DNA of 64,000 nt. It comes from Nocardioides sp. (lineage in GTDB: Bacteria; Actinomycetota; Actinomycetes; Propionibacteriales; Nocardioidaceae). Shown here piece after piece: positions 50,204-58,492 of this stretch. Under the pieces are notes generated by a model, which worked only from the letters and a program-made list of their open reading frames with translations, was not told the DNA's origin and ran no database searches. The stretch lies in assembly GCF_030150155.1 (NCBI RefSeq), contig NZ_JASLGR010000001.1, positions 1 through 64,000 of the forward strand. Reading direction: 5' to 3'. A program made the position numbers and the translations under genes. Position 1 is the first letter of the stretch; each line of letters begins with the position of its first letter.

Positions 50204-51194
50204 TCGGGGTCCGATCGTCGAGCCAGGTGATCTGGTCGAACCCGAAGGCCACGGCCGCTTCCCGGACGGAGGCGGCCGTGTCCAGCTCTGCGCGCAGAAC
50301 GAGCTCGCCGCGGACCTGGTAGACGCTCATCGCCGCCACGGCGACGTCGTTCTCGGCGTGGTCGAGCGGGACCTGGACGCGGTGGCCGGCGTGGGTGGTC
50401 GCGACCAGGGTGCCGCCCCAGGACAGCGGGGTCTGGGACGCGGAGTGGACGATGAAGACCAGGCGTTCGAGCTCGCGGACCTGGCGCAGGTCGACCGAGA
50501 TCCGGGGGAAGCGGCCGCGGCCGCCGACCAGGATCGGCAGCTTCGCGTCCGCGGGGGCTGAGCGACGGCCCGAGTCCGGGTTGAGGAACGAGGTGCGCCC
50601 CGACGCGAACGCGTAGGCGCAGCCCAGCTGTACGTCGCCGACCTCGGCGGAGATCGCCGCCTCGACCGTCAGGGTGCCGATCCCGCTCTCCAGCGGGGAG
50701 AGGGCCACCGTCGGGGCCTCGGGGGTGAGCACGCCGCGGCCGGAGTCGGGGATGCGGGGCCCGAGAGGACGACGTACGGGCGTCGCGGTCGTGGGCGGCG
50801 TGATCGTCGCAGCCGTGGAAGCGGTCGAGGGCGAGGCCCAGAGGTCCGGCGTCTGCTCGGCCTGGCCGCCACCGTCCCCGTGGTCGTCGAGGTCGAGCAG
50901 GGAGCCGGAGAAGGCCGGGGCTGCCGGGGCCGCCGGGGTGACGGGCGGGCGCGCCGCAGGCGGTGCCGCAGCAGGCGGGGCGGGCGTCGGAGGGGCCGGG
51001 GTGAGCGGAGCGTCCAGGTCCAGGCCCAGGTCCAGGCCCAGGTCCAGGTCCAGCGACGACGAGGCCGTCACGGCGGGCGCGGGCGGCGCCATCGGAGCCG
51101 CGGGCGGCGCGGTAGGCGCCGCCGGGCGTGCCGACCGAGCCGTCAGGAACGCCAGGTCCGGACGCGGCCGTGCCTGCGCGGGATCGAGCCTCAC
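50196..51194 (-). CDS. TerD-like protein with long low-complexity N-terminus
   Basis: A 332-residue protein. Residues 1-150 are Pro/Ala-rich with a Leu-Asp-Gly repeat (LDLDLGLDLGLDLD) encoded by hexanucleotide repeats. The C-terminal 180 residues are a diverged TerD domain (LSPLESGIGTLTVEAAISAEV, RISVDLRQVRELERLVFIVH, AFGFDQITWLDDRTPIT) lacking the DLDASA calcium motif. The GTG start overlaps the stop of the preceding terD paralog by four bases (GTGA), making it the last gene of the minus-strand Ter operon. Function as a scaffold is only a guess. Confidence 0.75.
   Translation of the reverse strand: MRLDPAQARPRPDLAFLTARSARPAAPTAPPAAPMAPPAPAVTASSSLDLDLGLDLGLDLDAPLTPAPPTPAPPAAAPPAARPPVTPAAPAAPAFSGSLLDLDDHGDGGGQAEQTPDLWASPSTASTAATITPPTTATPVRRPLGPRIPDSGRGVLTPEAPTVALSPLESGIGTLTVEAAISAEVGDVQLGCAYAFASGRTSFLNPDSGRRSAPADAKLPILVGGRGRFPRISVDLRQVRELERLVFIVHSASQTPLSWGGTLVATTHAGHRVQVPLDHAENDVAVAAMSVYQVRGELVLRAELDTAASVREAAVAFGFDQITWLDDRTPIT
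51014..51055. repeat. Hexanucleotide (CCAGGY) tandem repeat inside coding region
   Basis: Six CCAGGT/CCAGGC units followed by a partial CCAGCG unit encode the LDLGLDLGLD stretch. Change in unit number would keep the reading frame. Confidence 0.85.
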
Positions 51195-51754
51195 AGGTCC
51201 AGCCCGAAGTCCTTGCCGAGCGGGGTGATGCCGCCGGCGTACCCCTGTCCGAGGACCTTGAACTTCCAGCCGCCGTCGTGGCGGTACATCTCAGCCAGCG
51301 TCAGCGCCGTCTCCGAGGTCAGCCCGGGGGCCAGGTCCTCGGAACGGAGCAGCTCGGTGCCGTCGGCCTTGTTCAGCACCCTGATCTCCAACGACCGCAG
51401 CTGACCCAGCGTGCGCCGCGGACCGGGGCCCTCGTTGAGGTAGACCGCGACCACGATCCGGGAGACCTCGGCCGGCACCGCGCTCAGGTCGATGTCGAGC
51501 TGCTCCTTGTCACCGCCGAGCGCCGCCGGCGCCTGCGCCACCGAGGCGTCGGGAGAGGTGAGCTGGTTGAAGAAGACGAAGTGGTCCTCGGAGATGACGT
51601 GGTTCGGGGTGTCGCACAGCAGGGATGCCATCACCAGGTTCTGGTCCAGCGCGACCTCGGCCCCGGCGTTCCAGCGCACGCCGAGGACCACCCCGGTGAG
51701 GCCGGGGATCTCGCGGGTGAGCGCCACGTTGGCGCCGCGCTTCATCAGAGCCAT
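51191..51754 (-). CDS. TerD family protein, degenerate calcium motif
   Basis: A 187-residue TerD paralog. It keeps the frame MALMKRGANVALTREIPGL, HFVFFNQLTSPDASV, LAEMYRHDGGWKFKVLGQGYAGGI. The motifs DFDLDASA and DGDDE of its relatives read EVALDQNLVMA and GGDKEQLDIDL, so calcium binding is probably weakened or changed. It directly follows the 163-residue gene (TAG/ATG adjacent) and overlaps the next gene by GTGA. Confidence 0.9.
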   Translation of the reverse strand: MALMKRGANVALTREIPGLTGVVLGVRWNAGAEVALDQNLVMASLLCDTPNHVISEDHFVFFNQLTSPDASVAQAPAALGGDKEQLDIDLSAVPAEVSRIVVAVYLNEGPGPRRTLGQLRSLEIRVLNKADGTELLRSEDLAPGLTSETALTLAEMYRHDGGWKFKVLGQGYAGGITPLGKDFGLDL

Positions 51755-52246
51755 CTACAGATCCAGATCCGATCGGGTGAACTTGGTGCGGAGGAAGGTG
51801 CCCTGGGCGACCAGAGCGTCGGCGTCGCGGGCCCGGGTCGCCTCCAGGACGTCGGTGGCCGCCTGCCACAGGTCGTCGAGCTGCTCGGTCACCTGCTCGG
51901 CCGGCGTACGGCCGTGGGCGAGGACCTCGGAGGTAGACGCCGGGTCCAGGGCGAGATAGCGGTGCAGGGTGGTCGGCAGGTAGTCGTAGACGATGCCGCG
52001 CACCGAGATGACCGCCTGGATGTCGGGGGTGACGTCGTCGGCGATGCTGTCGAGGATGTCGTCGACCACGTCGGTGACGTGCCGCGCTGCCACGACCGCG
52101 GCGACCGGGAGGCGACCTGCGCTGCTGTTGATCAGCCGGATCAGATCCGTCAGCGCCGACGCCAGCACCTCGGGTGAGTCTGGGTCAGGGGCCTGCTGCA
52201 CCTGGTCGGCGACGGCGTTACGTGCGCGTCGGAACCAGGAGGCCAT
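51755..52246 (-). CDS. Uncharacterised Ter-operon protein
   Basis: A 163-residue helical protein (MASWFRRARNAVADQVQQA, DLIRLINSSAGRLPVAAVV, VTDVVDDILDSIADDVTPD, EQVTEQLDDLWQAATDVLEA). There is no membrane segment. I do not recognise a named family, but genes like this occur between telA and terD in actinobacteria. The basic amphipathic start could touch membrane. It is placed between telA (48-base gap) and a terD paralog (no gap). Confidence 0.7.
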   Translation of the reverse strand: MASWFRRARNAVADQVQQAPDPDSPEVLASALTDLIRLINSSAGRLPVAAVVAARHVTDVVDDILDSIADDVTPDIQAVISVRGIVYDYLPTTLHRYLALDPASTSEVLAHGRTPAEQVTEQLDDLWQAATDVLEATRARDADALVAQGTFLRTKFTRSDLDL

Positions 52247-52294
52247 GAGTCCAGTATCTCAACCCGAGGTGCGGGGGTGCGTCGGTGGTGAGGA

Positions 52295-53548
52295 TCAGGA
52301 GCTGATCTCGCCGGCGCGGGTGCGCTCGAGGTAGGGCTTGGCGCGGTCGATCTGGCCCTCCAGAGCCGTCACGGTCTGCGCCATCGAGTCGACGGCCTGG
52401 GCGCGGAAGGTGTCCAGGGCGTCCATCGTCGCGAACACGTTGTCGAACGCGGCCTGGAGCTTGGCCACGTCGATGGTGCTCGACGCCGCCTGCTGGTTGA
52501 TCTCGGCGCCCTGCACCCGCAGCTGCTGCGAGGTCGACTCGATCAGGTTCGACGTGGTCGTGTTGAGCGCGTTGATCTGGTCCAGGACCAGCTTCTGCCG
52601 CGACAGCGCCTGGGAGACGATCACCGCGGTGCGCAGCGCCGACACGGTGGTGGTCTGAGCGCGGTCGACGCCCTTGATCAGCTCGATGTTGTTCTTCCGG
52701 ACCAGGTCGAGGGCCATGTAGCCCTGCACCGCCACCGCCAGCTGGGTGAGGATGTCCTGGTGCCGCTGCCGGATGGCGAAGAGCACGTCGGAGCGCATCG
52801 TGGTCGCGTCCTCGCTGCGACCCGAGGCGTCGAGCTCGGCGATCTTCTGCTCCACGGCGGCGTCGAGGGCGGCAGCGAGCGTCTTGTACTCGTTGAGCTT
52901 GCCCATCGCAGCCCACATGTTCGCCTTCTCGGTCTCGATCGCCGCGTTGTCCTTGCGGAGCTCGTCCTGACCGGACTCCAGCGACTTGATGATCGCGTTG
53001 AGGTGGCTCTGCGCCGACTCGTACTTGGCGAAGTAGCGCTGCACCTTGTCGCCGCCCGGGATCCACTTGAGCACCTTCTTGACCCCGGTCAGGTCGGCGC
53101 GGTTGGGGTCCAGCTCGGTGACGGTGGTGCGCAGGTCGACCAGGGTGTTGGCGACCCGGGTCTGAGCGTCGCCGCCGCCCCCGCCCTTGGAGCCCTTCAC
53201 GATCGCGGCGGGACGCTCCAGCATCCGGTTCGCCACGCTCGCCGAGGCCCGCATGTCGCGGTCGCCCATCGAGGTGATGGAGTCGACCTTCTTGGTGAAC
53301 TCCGGCGAACGGCTGTCCATCGCGGCGAGCTCGTTGGCGAACGCCGCAGCGCGCACCTCCAGCTCGGTCTGCTTGCCGGCGTCCATCGGTACGGCGCCGT
53401 CGGCCTGCTCGGGGGCCACCACCTGCACCGCGGCGGGCGGGGCGAGGACCAGGCCGCCCGGTGCGACCGGGACGGAGGCGGGGGCAGCCGCGGCCGGCGT
53501 ACCGGCGGTCGGGACCGAGCCGGGGGAGTCGAGGTCGAGGTCGGACAT
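52295..53548 (-). CDS. TelA/KlaA toxic anion resistance protein
   Basis: A 417-residue, mostly helical cytoplasmic protein. After a Pro/Ala-rich N-terminus (about 1-50) come ASASVANRMLERPAAIVKG, LDPNRADLTGVKKVLKWIPGGDKVQRYFAKYESAQ and long coiled segments to RAKPYLERTRAGEISS, the TelA pattern. The ATG has AGGAG six bases before it; a GTG just upstream is less likely. TelA proteins belong to Ter clusters and give resistance to tellurite and some cell-wall or bacteriocin stresses. It follows a TerD gene by 23 bases. Confidence 0.93.
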   Translation of the reverse strand: MSDLDLDSPGSVPTAGTPAAAAPASVPVAPGGLVLAPPAAVQVVAPEQADGAVPMDAGKQTELEVRAAAFANELAAMDSRSPEFTKKVDSITSMGDRDMRASASVANRMLERPAAIVKGSKGGGGGDAQTRVANTLVDLRTTVTELDPNRADLTGVKKVLKWIPGGDKVQRYFAKYESAQSHLNAIIKSLESGQDELRKDNAAIETEKANMWAAMGKLNEYKTLAAALDAAVEQKIAELDASGRSEDATTMRSDVLFAIRQRHQDILTQLAVAVQGYMALDLVRKNNIELIKGVDRAQTTTVSALRTAVIVSQALSRQKLVLDQINALNTTTSNLIESTSQQLRVQGAEINQQAASSTIDVAKLQAAFDNVFATMDALDTFRAQAVDSMAQTVTALEGQIDRAKPYLERTRAGEISS

Positions 53549-53571
53549 CACTGTCTCCTAGATCAGATCGG

Positions 53572-54150
53572 TCAGAGCGTCTGCTGGATCGCGGGCAGCA
53601 GGTCCTTGAACGTGCGGCCGTTGGCGATCGAGCCGATCGCGGTCATCGACCAGCCGGCACCGTCACGGCTGACCTTGGCCATCACCTGGGCGGTGTGGGT
53701 GCCCGAGCCGGTGAGCTCGTACTTGGCGATCTCGGTGCCCGTGGTCTCGTCGACCAGACGGCAGAAGGCGTTCTCGATCTGGCTGAAGTTCTGCCCGGTG
53801 AAGGAGTTCACCAGGAAGACGATGGTGTGCACCTGGGCCGGGAGGCGGTCGAGGAAGACGGCGATGGACTCGTCGTCACCGTCGCCGTCACCGGTCAGGT
53901 TGTCGCCGCTGTGCTTGACGGCGCCGTCCTTGCTGGTGAGCTGGCGGAACCAGACCTGGTCCAGGACGTTCTTGGTGGCGTCGTACAGGACGGCGCTGGC
54001 GTCGAGGTCGATCGACTGCGACTTCATGCCGCCGAAGAAGCCCTTCTTCTTGACGGCGTCCCAGCCCAGGCCCATCCGGACGTGGGAGAGGGAGCCGCCG
54101 TCGGACTTCTTCAGCGAGACGGACTGGCCCTTGGAAAGCGAGACGGACAT
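53572..54150 (-). CDS. TerD family protein (TerZ/CABP-like)
   Basis: A 192-residue TerD paralog with MSVSLSKGQSVSLKKSDGGSL, LGWDAVKKKGFFGG, SQSIDLDASAVLYD, and the intact acidic run DGDGDDESIAVFL. A Lys/Gly-rich insertion after GLGWDA is typical of the TerZ/TerF branch. AAGGAG precedes the ATG by six bases. It is the second gene of the minus-strand Ter operon. Confidence 0.95.
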   Translation of the reverse strand: MSVSLSKGQSVSLKKSDGGSLSHVRMGLGWDAVKKKGFFGGMKSQSIDLDASAVLYDATKNVLDQVWFRQLTSKDGAVKHSGDNLTGDGDGDDESIAVFLDRLPAQVHTIVFLVNSFTGQNFSQIENAFCRLVDETTGTEIAKYELTGSGTHTAQVMAKVSRDGAGWSMTAIGSIANGRTFKDLLPAIQQTL

Positions 54151-54178
54151 GGGGTGCTCCTTGAGATCGGGGTGGGGG

Positions 54179-54754
54179 TCAGACGTTGACGCCGTAGTCG
54201 CCGGCGATGCCGACCAGACCGGTGGCGTAGCCCTGGCCGACGGCGCGGAACTTCCAGTCGGCGCCGTTGCGGTACAGCTCGCCGAAGATCATCGCGACCT
54301 CCATCGAGGCGTCCTCGGAGAGGTCGTAGCGGGCGATCTCGGCGTCGTTGGAGCGGTTCACCACGCGGATGTAGGCGTTGGAGACCTGCCCGAAGTTCTG
54401 CCCACGCTGCTCGGCCTCGTGGATCGTGACCGCGAAGACGACCCGCTCGGTGGCCGGGGTCAGGGCCGCGAGGTCGACCTGGATCGACTCGTCGTCGCCC
54501 GCCGCCGCACCGTCACGGACGTCGCCGGTGTGGCGGACCGTGCCCTCAGGGGAGTTCAGGTTGTTGTAGAAGATGAAGTGCCCGTCGCTGAGCACCTTGC
54601 CGTCGGCGCCGAGGACCAGGGCGCTGGCATCGAGGTCGAAGTCCTGGCCGGTCGTGGTGCGGGCGTCCCAGCCGAGACCGACGGTGACGTCGGTGAGGCC
54701 CGGGGCCTCCTTGGACAGGTTGACGTTTCCGCCCTTGCTGAGCGATACGGCCAT
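54179..54754 (-). CDS. terD: TerD family protein (TerE/TerD-like), first gene of the minus-strand Ter operon
   Basis: A 191-residue TerD paralog, MAVSLSKGGNVNLSKEAPGL, DFDLDASALVLGADGKV, GDDESIQVDL, KFRAVGQGYATGLVGIAGDYG. AGGAGG lies four bases before the ATG. A much longer frame continues upstream but is the shadow of the opposite-strand CitE gene. Gaps of 23-48 bases or overlaps link it to five downstream genes. It is divergent from the biosynthetic operon across 168 bases holding an inverted repeat and a leader ORF. Confidence 0.95.
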   Translation of the reverse strand: MAVSLSKGGNVNLSKEAPGLTDVTVGLGWDARTTTGQDFDLDASALVLGADGKVLSDGHFIFYNNLNSPEGTVRHTGDVRDGAAAGDDESIQVDLAALTPATERVVFAVTIHEAEQRGQNFGQVSNAYIRVVNRSNDAEIARYDLSEDASMEVAMIFGELYRNGADWKFRAVGQGYATGLVGIAGDYGVNV

Positions 54755-54846
54755 CGTTCCTCCTGGATGCGGCACGGGGTCCCGTGCGCGAGAGTCCTTG
54801 TGTCGGGGGCAGACAAGCAGTGGACGCCGCGCTTGGGCCCCTCTGG

Positions 54847-54865
54847 TTGTATACCTCACGTACAA
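54847..54865. promoter_or_regulatory. Inverted repeat between the two Ter operons
   Basis: TTGTA at 54847-54851 and TACAA at 54861-54865 form a 5-bp inverted repeat in an AT-richer patch between divergent operons. This is a candidate operator; the regulator is unknown. Confidence 0.4.
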
Positions 54866-54890
54866 AGTACCGGTCTGGAGGAGGAACGTC

Positions 54891-54944
54891 GTGCCGGGTT
54901 TGAGCGCGGATCGGGCGAGCGCGTGCGTCACTTCGAGTTCCTGA
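54891..54944 (+). CDS. Possible 17-residue leader peptide before the CitE-like gene
   Basis: GTG at 54891 follows a strong GGAGGAGG site and opens a 17-codon frame (VPGLSADRASACVTSSS) ending at 54944. The downstream CitE-like gene starts inside it at 54923, in another frame and without its own ribosome site. Coupling through this leader, or a regulatory uORF, is possible. Evidence is only the ribosome-site geometry. Confidence 0.35.
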   Translation: MPGLSADRASACVTSSS

Positions 54945-56089
54945 GCGCCGAGGAGTCGGCCGCCCTCTTCTCCGTCGCCCCTGCCGAGTTCGACCGCGAC
55001 GGCGAGCGCGACGTGCTCGCCACCGCGCTGGGCGCCACCCTCTACTCCCCGGCCACCCGGCCCGCGCTGGCCGAGGACCTGCTCCGTTCGCGGCGTCGCG
55101 GCGTGCTGAGCACGGTGGTCTGCCTCGAGGACGCGATCGCCGACGCCGACGTCGAGCAGGCCCGCGAGCACATGGTGGCGCAGCTGCGTTCCCTTGTCGG
55201 ACGCGGCGACGAGCTGCCGCTGATCTTCGTCAGGGTCAGGGCCGTGGCCCAGATCGGCCGGATCGTCACCGACCTGGGGCCCGCGGTGAGCCTGGTCTCC
55301 GGGTTCGTGCTGCCCAAGTTCGCTCCCCGGATCGGGCGGGAGTACCTGGAGGCCGTCGTCACCGCCTCGCAGGCCGCCGGCCGGCACTTCTGGGCGATGC
55401 CGGTGATCGAGACCCCCGACGTGATCCATGCCGAGACCCGGGCCAAGGCCCTGGCCGGGATCAGCGACCTGCTGGGCGGCTTCGCCGAGCAGGTGCTGGC
55501 GATCCGGATCGGTGGGACCGACTTCGCCTCGGCGTACGGATTGAGGCGACCCAAGGAGCTGACCATCTACGACGTGCGGCTGCTCGCCGACGTCCTGGCC
55601 GCCATCGTCAACCGCTTCGGACGCGCCGGTCTCGGCGGGTACGTCGTCACCGGACCGGTCTGGGAGTACTACTCCGACTCCGAGCGACTGTTCAAGCCCC
55701 AGCTGCGCGAGACCCCGTTCCGCGAGCATCAGCACGACCCCGCGCTGCGCGCCCAGCTGCTCGGCGCCGAGCTCGACGGCCTGATCCGTGAGGCGGTGCT
55801 CGACCGGGCCAACGGCCTGCTCGGCAAGACCGTCATCCATCCCACCCACGTCGCCCTGGTGCACGCCCTGTCGGTGGTCTCCCACGAGGACCACAGCGAC
55901 GCGCTCGCCGTGCTCGGCCGCGGCGGCTCGGGCGGCGGCGCCTTCCGATCGGAGTACCGCAACAAGATGAACGAGACCAGCCCGCACCGCGCCTGGGCGG
56001 AGAAGACGGTCCGGCGCGCGGCGGCCTTCGGCGTCGCTGCCCCGGGCGTCACGTTCGCCGACCTGTGGGCGGCGGTGGAGCGTGGCTGA
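54923..56089 (+). CDS. HpcH/HpaI aldolase/citrate lyase-like protein of the Ter module
   Basis: A 388-residue TIM-barrel protein of the CitE-like group. GATLYSPATRPALAEDL, STVVCLEDAIADADVE with a Glu-Asp pair for Mg2+, HFWAMPVIETPDVIHAE and AIRIGGTDFASAYGLRR are visible, then GKTVIHPTHVALVHALS. Homologues start MRHF, supporting the GTG at 54923, although it lacks its own Shine-Dalgarno. It is the first gene of a four-gene coupled operon opposite terD. Such lyases are part of the described Ter-associated biosynthetic module; the substrate is unknown. Confidence 0.9.
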   Translation: MRHFEFLSAEESAALFSVAPAEFDRDGERDVLATALGATLYSPATRPALAEDLLRSRRRGVLSTVVCLEDAIADADVEQAREHMVAQLRSLVGRGDELPLIFVRVRAVAQIGRIVTDLGPAVSLVSGFVLPKFAPRIGREYLEAVVTASQAAGRHFWAMPVIETPDVIHAETRAKALAGISDLLGGFAEQVLAIRIGGTDFASAYGLRRPKELTIYDVRLLADVLAAIVNRFGRAGLGGYVVTGPVWEYYSDSERLFKPQLRETPFREHQHDPALRAQLLGAELDGLIREAVLDRANGLLGKTVIHPTHVALVHALSVVSHEDHSDALAVLGRGGSGGGAFRSEYRNKMNETSPHRAWAEKTVRRAAAFGVAAPGVTFADLWAAVERG

Positions 56090-57341
56090 GCCCACCACCG
56101 GGACCTGGAGCGGGGAGTGGGTCGCCCAGCGGCTCGGCGTGGAGGTTCCGGCCGACCTGCGTGGGTTGGCGGGGCTGGCGCTGCGGCGCAACCCGAAGCG
56201 CGCCCACCTGATCGTCTCCCCGGTGCTGGGCAAGCATGTCCCCGTCGACCCCCGCCGGGCGCGGGCCGCTGCCACCGAGCTCGGTGAGCGGGCGCTGGCG
56301 ATGCTCGACGGCTGCGAGGAGCCGGTGGTGCTCGGCTACGCGGAGACCGCCACCGGGCTGGGGCACTGCGTGGCCGACGTACTGGAGGCGTCGTATCTGC
56401 ACTCGACCCGGCGACGGTTCGCCGGGCGGGAGAGCGTGCTGGGGTTCGAGGAGCAGCACTCCCATGCGACCTCCCACGCGCTGCTGCCCGACGACCCGGG
56501 GATGCTCGACCTCGGTGGGCCGGTCGTGCTCGTCGACGACGAGCTCACCACCGGGGCGACGGTGCTGAACACGATCGCTGCGTTGGAGCAGCGCAGCTCC
56601 CATGAGCAGTACGTCGTCGCCGCCCTGCTCGACCTGCGGACCGCCGACGCGGTCGCGGAGATGGAGCGGTTCGCCGACGACCTCGGCGTCAGGATCGACG
56701 TGGTCAGCGTCGGCCGGGGCGAGGTCACCCTGCCCGCGGACGTGCTGGCGCGCGGTGGTGCGTTGGTGGCGGGACTGGGTGAGGCGGCGACGGGCGAGGC
56801 GGCGGCACGTCCTGCTGGACGGGTCCGGCGCCTGGAGCTGACCGGCGGCGAGGGCGTGCGCCAGGGTGGCCGGCACGGCTTCACCCCGGCCGACGCGCTG
56901 GCGCTGGAGGCGCGGCTGGGGCCGTGGGCCGACCAGATCGCTGCCGCACTGGAGCCGTCGGGGTCGGTGCACGTGCTGGGCACCGAGGAGCTGATGTACC
57001 TCCCGTTGCGGCTGGCCGAGACGGTCGCCGAGCTGCGCGGCGGCGGGGTGACGTTCTCCTCCACGACCCGTTCCCCGATCGCCGCTGTGGCCGATGCCGG
57101 CTACGCGATCGGCAGCGTGCTGCGCTTCGCGGCCCACGACGTCGCGGTGATCGCCGACGGCGCCGAGCCGGTGCCGCGGTTCGCCTACAACCTGGGCCGG
57201 GAGCGGTTCGACCAGATCGTGGTGGTGCTCGACGCCGACGCCGACACCGCCGAGGCCCACGCGCCGGGCGGGGTGGTGCCGGCGCTGGCGGCGGTGGCTG
57301 GCGAGGTGCTGGTCGTGGTGCTGCCGCGGGAGCAGGGGTGA
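56082..57341 (+). CDS. Phosphoribosyltransferase with TRSP domain (Ter module)
   Basis: A 419-residue protein. The N-terminal PRTase has KRAHLIVSPVLGKHVP, GYAETATGLGH, and the PRPP loop VVLVDDELTTGATVLNT. The C-terminal domain contains the eponymous STTRSPI segment (about residues 324-330) of the TRSP family. In Ter clusters this pairing is proposed to make a nucleoside-like product from PRPP. The GTG start overlaps the CitE-like stop by 8 bases, and its stop overlaps the next start by GTGA. Confidence 0.92.
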   Translation: MAEPTTGTWSGEWVAQRLGVEVPADLRGLAGLALRRNPKRAHLIVSPVLGKHVPVDPRRARAAATELGERALAMLDGCEEPVVLGYAETATGLGHCVADVLEASYLHSTRRRFAGRESVLGFEEQHSHATSHALLPDDPGMLDLGGPVVLVDDELTTGATVLNTIAALEQRSSHEQYVVAALLDLRTADAVAEMERFADDLGVRIDVVSVGRGEVTLPADVLARGGALVAGLGEAATGEAAARPAGRVRRLELTGGEGVRQGGRHGFTPADALALEARLGPWADQIAAALEPSGSVHVLGTEELMYLPLRLAETVAELRGGGVTFSSTTRSPIAAVADAGYAIGSVLRFAAHDVAVIADGAEPVPRFAYNLGRERFDQIVVVLDADADTAEAHAPGGVVPALAAVAGEVLVVVLPREQG

Positions 57342-58492
57342 GTGGCGTGAGTGGGTCGCCGCTGCGCGGGCAGGGTGGAGCATCGCCGCTGCGCGGCTCA
57401 ACCTTCGGGAGCTACCAGCCGGCGGAGGTCGCCTGGCTGCTCCAGGACCTCTCCCACGTCACCCTCGAGGCCCCCACCGAGGAGCGCGAGGAGGCGATCC
57501 AGTCGGGTCGCGGGCACTACGCGGAGTCGCTGCCGATCGAGTACACCCCCGACGCCGCCTACCAGGCGCTCTATGCGGAGTCGCTGGCCGCGACAGCGCG
57601 CCGGGTGGCGGTCTGTGTCGGCACCGTCACCGAGCTGGCCCTGGAACGCCGCGGACCCGGTCTGGTGCTGACCTCGCTGGCCCGGGCCGGGGTGCCGATC
57701 GGGATCCTGATGCGGCGCTGGGCGGCGCACCGGCACGGCCTGGAGGTGGAGCACTACGCGATGTCGATCGTGCGCGGCCGCGGGATCGACCGGGTTGCGC
57801 TGGAGTACCTCGCGGCCCACCACGACTCCGCCGACGTGCTCTTCGTCGACGGCTGGACCGGCAAGGGGATGATCGCCCGCGAGCTGACCGCCGCACTGGC
57901 CTCGGCCAACGCCGCGCTCGGCACGGCGTTCCGCGACGACCTCGCCGTGCTGGCCGACACCGGACACTGCGTCGACCTGTACGGCACCCGCGACGACTTC
58001 CTGATCCCCTCGGCCTGCCTCAACTCGACCGTGTCGGGGCTGGTCTCACGGACCGTGCTCAACGACGACCTGATCGGGCCCGGTGAGTTCCACGGCGCGA
58101 AGTTCTATGCCGACCTCGCCCCCGCCGACGTCTCCGAGGCGTTCCTCGATGCGGTGACGGCGTACTTCGGGGAGGTGGGCGACGAGGTCGAGGCCGCGGT
58201 CGCGGAGCTGCGGCTCGCGGACCGCCGGCCGACCTGGAGCGGGCGGGCGGTGGTGCGCGAGATCGGGGCGGCGTACGGCATCGCGGAGGAGAACCTGATC
58301 AAGCCCGGAGTCGGCGAGACCACCCGGGTGCTGCTGCGCCGGGTGCCGTGGCGGGTGCTGGTGCGCGCCGGTGCGCTGGGGGAGGTGCCGCACATCGTCA
58401 GGCTCGCCCAGGCGCGCGGCGTACCGATCGAGGAGGTGCCCGACCTCGGCTACACCACGGTCGGCCTGATCAAGCCGCGGGACATCGGGTGA
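57338..58492 (+). CDS. StiP family protein with PELOTA-like C-terminus (Ter module)
   Basis: A 384-residue protein annotated in relatives as cysteine protease StiP, but built on a PRTase-like fold (SYQPAEVAWLLQDLSHVTLE, RGHYAESLPIEYTP, LVLTSLARAGVPIGILMRR, LFVDGWTGKGMIARELT). The C-terminal 100 residues (RVPWRVLVRAGALGEVPHIV to TTVGLIKPRDIG) resemble a PELOTA/L7Ae RNA-binding domain. Start and stop overlap both neighbours by GTGA. A role in modifying or transferring the nucleoside-like product is inferred from the module. Confidence 0.88.
   Translation: MSGVSGSPLRGQGGASPLRGSTFGSYQPAEVAWLLQDLSHVTLEAPTEEREEAIQSGRGHYAESLPIEYTPDAAYQALYAESLAATARRVAVCVGTVTELALERRGPGLVLTSLARAGVPIGILMRRWAAHRHGLEVEHYAMSIVRGRGIDRVALEYLAAHHDSADVLFVDGWTGKGMIARELTAALASANAALGTAFRDDLAVLADTGHCVDLYGTRDDFLIPSACLNSTVSGLVSRTVLNDDLIGPGEFHGAKFYADLAPADVSEAFLDAVTAYFGEVGDEVEAAVAELRLADRRPTWSGRAVVREIGAAYGIAEENLIKPGVGETTRVLLRRVPWRVLVRAGALGEVPHIVRLAQARGVPIEEVPDLGYTTVGLIKPRDIG

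Noticed and set aside
52760..54922. Extension of the CitE-like frame across about 2.1 kb upstream
   Set aside because: That part is antisense to telA and two terD genes. CitE homologues begin at MRHF, matching 54923.
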